Shown here piece after piece: positions 52,041 through 52,070 of a DNA stretch of 52,070 bases. The notes below the pieces were generated by a model. The model saw only the letters and a program-made list of their open reading frames with translations, did not search any database and had not been told where the DNA came from. This DNA comes from Vibrio hangzhouensis (GTDB taxonomy: Bacteria > Pseudomonadota > Gammaproteobacteria > Enterobacterales > Vibrionaceae), in NCBI RefSeq assembly GCF_900107935.1, contig NZ_FNVG01000027.1:1-52070 (forward strand), in the 5' to 3' direction. Each line of letters begins with the position of its first letter. The first letter of the stretch is position 1. Both the position numbers and the translations under genes were made by a program.

Positions 52041-52070
52041 CTAGCACCTAGCACCTAGCACCTAGCACCT
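52041..52070. repeat. 7-bp tandem repeat (CTAGCAC), cut by the window edge
   Basis: The unit CTAGCAC is repeated 4 times plus 2 bases without interruption, to the last base of the window. The full copy number is unknown. Upstream, on the minus strand, a short frame reads LRIGLRHQAQ then stop, which may be the end of a gene lying beyond the window. Confidence 0.9.

Overview
The window reads as a chromosomal segment of a Vibrio-like marine gammaproteobacterium. The housekeeping genes (gor, rlmJ, prlC, asnC, rsmJ, uspA, ftnA, uspB, a yhiN-type flavoprotein) resemble their enterobacterial/Vibrio counterparts over their full length. They sit beside a family-19 chitinase, a marine-type accessory enzyme, and a lateral-type flagellar locus, both typical of Vibrionaceae. 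No IS element, integrase, phage gene or CRISPR array was found.

Layout: (1) 1-500 holds tRNA-Pro(UGG) with its terminator, followed by two progressively decayed tandem copies of the tRNA tail plus terminator. (2) 521-6113 holds a small outer-membrane barrel protein, three LysR-type regulators (one divergent, two overlapping), a small exported protein, an amidinotransferase-superfamily enzyme and an overlapping membrane protein. (3) 6114-6763 is a 650-base AT-rich gap, followed to 12181 by a complete family-5 peptide ABC importer: fused double ATPase, binding protein, stem-loop, two permeases. (4) 12292-15819 holds a SPOR-domain exported protein, an acyltransferase-3 membrane enzyme and a secreted GH19 chitinase. 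(5) 16091-30149 is core metabolism and stress: gor, rlmJ, prlC, a P-type Ca2+-like ATPase, asnC, rsmJ, a Cys/Lys-rich protein, a DMT transporter, uspA, ftnA, uspB and a HI0933-like flavoprotein. (6) 30202-32671 holds an Nramp-related transporter lacking the canonical metal ligands and a second EamA transporter.

(7) 32764-50550 is a flagellar structural locus in two divergent arms. The right arm is flgBCDEFGHIJKL plus one extra gene of unknown function, behind a convincing sigma-54 -24/-12 element. The left arm is flgA, a 1715-residue secreted PL8 (chondroitinase-like) lyase, flgM, flgN and a lytic transglycosylase. The short FlgJ without a peptidoglycan hydrolase domain, the absence of che genes, and the flgNMA-versus-flgBCD... 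divergence all point to a lateral (swarming) rather than a polar system. No lateral flagellin, motor or export genes lie in the window, so the rest of the system must be elsewhere.

(8) 50826-51945 holds a small lipoprotein and a secreted protein of unknown function, followed by a terminator. A 7-bp tandem repeat (CTAGCAC) runs off the right edge.

The most notable feature is the lyase embedded among flagellar regulatory genes. It suggests that polysaccharide degradation is co-inherited, and possibly co-expressed, with surface motility. The lyase is flanked on its flgM side by a perfect 13-bp inverted repeat overlapping a promoter-like element.
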